Source: Nephromyces sp. MM_2019 | Taxonomy: Eukaryota > Apicomplexa > Aconoidasida > Nephromycida | DNA: 64,000 nucleotides | Assembly: GCA_015657535.1 (NCBI GenBank) | Contig: JADHZB010001530.1 | Coordinates: 62,001-126,000 of the forward strand | Reading direction: 5' to 3' | In this document: positions 62,679 to 64,000 of the stretch, in pieces | Layout: every line of letters begins with the position of its first letter | Numbering within the stretch: the stretch's first letter is position 1 | Translations under genes and position numbers: made by a program | Notes under the pieces: generated by a model | The model's database searches: none | Told to the model about the DNA's origin: nothing | Seen by the model: only the letters and a program-made list of their open reading frames with translations

Positions 62679-64000
62679 TTTAGTGTAGAGTGATCTTTTT
62701 ATATGCTAAATTTTTAGCTCTGGTTAACTGGCATACTACCGTCCCCAAGAGTTTTTTTATTCTGATATGTTGCTACTATTGGGACTAAACTATGCGTCCG
62801 TGGTGTGAGGTATTAATTATATATCGTCTTTTGCGTGGCTTGTTACGCAGTCCACTTTCAACATGTGCGAAAATTGTTACTCCTGTCTGCTCTGCTTGGC
62901 ATACTAGGCATATCATATCATCAATAATGCGCTTTCCTTGACTTCTCTAGTGCAAAAGGCATGCTAATTGAATAGCTTTTCTTCAACTTTTTTAAAGAAG
63001 ATGATATATGTAGATTTCCCTACGTGTCGAAGTAATTTCTCTTCTTGGAGGCTAGTATGCAAAACGGTTTTTTATAGTTTAAATTTTTGTGGTTTTGTTT
63101 TGTGTTGTATATGTTTGGATTGCTTTATTTCTTTGCCATACTATACGGAGGCGTATATTCGAGTGTGTATATTATGGGCTTACCTGTGTGTAAAAACGTG
63201 GTCATTTCCTCATTAGATTTGTCCTACGGAGATTGCGTGATATGTGATGCTTCCTTGTTGATGCAATGCTTATATGTAATTTAGAGTACTTCTTTCTTGT
63301 GGCCAACCCCCCCCTTAGTATTTGGACTGCTATGTGGTTCAATCATGGTCGTTCTTGTATGTATGATTAATCATGAATGTTTCATTATACCTCCAACACT
63401 TCTATTTCAAGTGTGCGTATAACTCGATGTTTAACGTGTGATTTTAAAGGTGAGTTGTTCTGGTATTTTCCCCTTTCATCGATGTATCGTTGAAAGCACT
63501 AATAGCGTCTGTTTAAATTTACTTGCTAGCTACAGCTTACAAACCTCTGATTCTACAGATCTCACACTAGCTAACGCTGTCTATCGCTTAATAGAGAGCG
63601 CTTTACTATTTCTCCAGCACTTTGTGCTCTTCGAAATTTTCCGCCCAAGTTACTAATCTATTCAGCGCAGAAAGTATTTATGGACGAAGTCATGTTAGTT
63701 TTTCTGTACACATTTTGCGCTTCAAATATTTTCTGCCATAGCGATTGGAATCTTGGACGCAAATACAGTTGAAGCACATTTAATATATGCATCTTTATGT
63801 AATCTTTTACGTGGTCAGAGTACCTTATTTTTTGTTTACTTATCATAAAAGCAATTAAAAAGCTTTAAAAAAATTTTTTTTTGGCGCATATTTTTAATTC
63901 ATTAAAGATTTCCGGGAAATTAAATTTGAGGTCGGTTCATACGTTTTATTTTCTTGTATCCTCAGATCCTCCATTGAAATGTAGCTACTCTGGGCAGGTT
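62679..64000. other. T-rich right edge with possible exons
   Basis: A 38-base block, 63412-63449, has a pyrimidine acceptor and a consensus donor (AAAG|gtgagt) and reads VRITRCLTCDFK. The following + frame stays open to 63656 (SLQTSDSTDLTLANAVYRL) but begins at that donor, so only one of the two readings can be coding. Other frames look like intron. The window ends before any gene here can be completed. Confidence 0.3.

Overview
The window looks like nuclear DNA from an intron-rich, AT-rich eukaryote. I read an apicomplexan or closely related alveolate as most likely, for three reasons. Genes are split into many short exons by pyrimidine-rich GT-AG introns of about 60 to 1900 bases. One gene ends in a RAP domain of the kind expanded in Apicomplexa. 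A tandem array near the left end is built on TTTAGGG, the plant/alveolate telomere heptamer. No prokaryotic operon, CRISPR array, tRNA, rRNA, transposase or virus was seen. Species assignment is inference only.

Almost no gene is a single long reading frame, so I built models by joining acceptor-exon-donor blocks whose codon phases agree. Left to right: a + strand gene with a YccV/HspQ-type (hemimethylated-DNA-binding) domain (4582-7385); a minus strand circularly permuted GTPase of the YqeH/NOA1/RIF1 family in 13 exons (11408-22197); a small two-exon minus candidate with an N-terminal hydrophobic stretch (23428-24031); unrecognised minus exons (25116-27209) with a 67-residue + strand gene between them (25917-26352); a + strand gene with a CENP-C-like motif (28768-33294 or beyond); a + strand RAP-domain gene (34783-39065); a minus strand degenerate protein kinase (41173-42834) that converges on it; exons of an unrecognised + strand gene (46101-47315); a + strand CRAL-TRIO/BCH plus RhoGAP-like gene (49102-54656); and a + strand acidic, serine-rich orphan (61126-62678).

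The most interesting signals are two adjacent signalling proteins whose catalytic residues are replaced: a kinase with HRN for HRD, DLD for DFG and Arg for the beta-3 Lys, and a RhoGAP fold without the arginine finger. Others are a putative kinetochore CENP-C homologue, a YqeH homologue with an apparently incomplete zinc finger, and the 14-base telomere-like satellite. The YqeH-type GTPase and the RAP protein both point to organelle ribosome or rRNA biology, but no targeting peptide is evident. Base composition is a guide to transcription: introns are T-rich on the coding strand, so long T-rich or A-rich blocks show which strand is transcribed, while the gaps at 43-46 kb, 47.5-49 kb and 54.7-61 kb look more balanced and hold no gene I can support.
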